A DNA stretch of 64,000 bases. It comes from an uncultured Flavobacteriaceae bacterium (GTDB lineage: Bacteria > Bacteroidota > Bacteroidia > Flavobacteriales > Flavobacteriaceae). A model generated the notes under the pieces. It did not search any database and was not told the DNA's origin. It saw only the letters and a list, made by a program, of their open reading frames with translations. The DNA is taken from positions 1 through 64,000 of the forward strand of contig CALSRG010000003.1 of the NCBI GenBank assembly GCA_943788695.1. Direction: 5' to 3'. Of the stretch, positions 63,952-64,000 are shown piece by piece (positions within the stretch are counted from its first letter, which is position 1; each line of letters begins with the position of its first letter). The translations under genes and the position numbers were made by a program.

Positions 63952-64000
63952 TTAGTCAATTTCGAATACAGGTGCAAACGGGTTTTTCCACCATAAATAC
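63952..64000 (-). CDS. C-terminal end of an upstream gene (partial)
   Basis: The minus strand reads YLWWKNPFAPVFEID-stop at the right edge. It is in one frame and lies 30 bp before the POT gene start, so it is probably the end of another gene in the same unit. Fifteen residues are too few to name the product. Confidence 0.35.
   Translation of the reverse strand, partial: YLWWKNPFAPVFEID

Overview
This window looks like the chromosome of a Flavobacteriia member (Bacteroidota), probably marine. Three things point there: a type IX secretion (T9SS) C-terminal sorting domain, repeated TAnnTTTG promoter boxes in place of sigma70-type boxes, and family markers such as a fused amino-acid-lipid acyltransferase, WG repeats, DUF4286, DUF5522, TonB-receptor remains and paired POT peptide transporters. 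DNA is AT-rich and genes are densely packed, with many 1-17 bp overlaps.

Regions: (1) 1-8.4 kb, minus strand: a surface-polysaccharide locus with pseudaminic acid genes (pseB, pseC, pseF, a double GNAT protein, pseI), dTDP-deoxysugar genes (rfbB, rfbA, rfbC, no rfbD in view), a TagD-like nucleotidyltransferase and a WecA-like initiating transferase. (2) 8.6-17.8 kb: a Kelch-like membrane protein with a cytoplasmic helix-turn-helix-like tail, a photolyase cluster (a FAD-domain protein, flavin reductase, DUF2256, a PhrB-like photolyase without iron-sulfur cysteines), a histidine phosphatase, a WG-repeat lipoprotein and a T9SS cargo protein. (3) 17.9-23.5 kb: a very AT-rich island next to tRNA-Leu(CAA), holding a TonB-receptor stub, an integrase stub, truncated genes, a structured 109-bp palindromic element and a divergent pair of an unknown 464-aa gene and an HTH-like regulator. 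This pair is the best candidate for an undescribed system. (4) 23.7-50 kb: housekeeping genes for PRPP, translation (rplY, pth, serS, rsmA, metG), riboflavin (ribF), Mg2+ (mgtE), aspartate kinase, fbp, mfd and hemL. (5) 50-64 kb: hutU, a dppC/oppC-type permease, the tail-specific protease, surE, lpxB, comEC, a thioredoxin-like protein and two POT transporters.

The most striking overall pattern is that six genes (pseF, rfbC, rfbB, a glucosaminidase lipoprotein, hutU and the permease) are broken by a total of eleven single-base expansions of homopolymer runs. Deleting one base in each restores full, conserved proteins with exact codon counts. All eleven are insertions and six lie in one 1.1-kb gene. 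comEC instead carries one in-frame amber codon in a conserved motif. Sequencing or assembly error is the simplest reading of the insertions, but this cannot be settled from the sequence alone.
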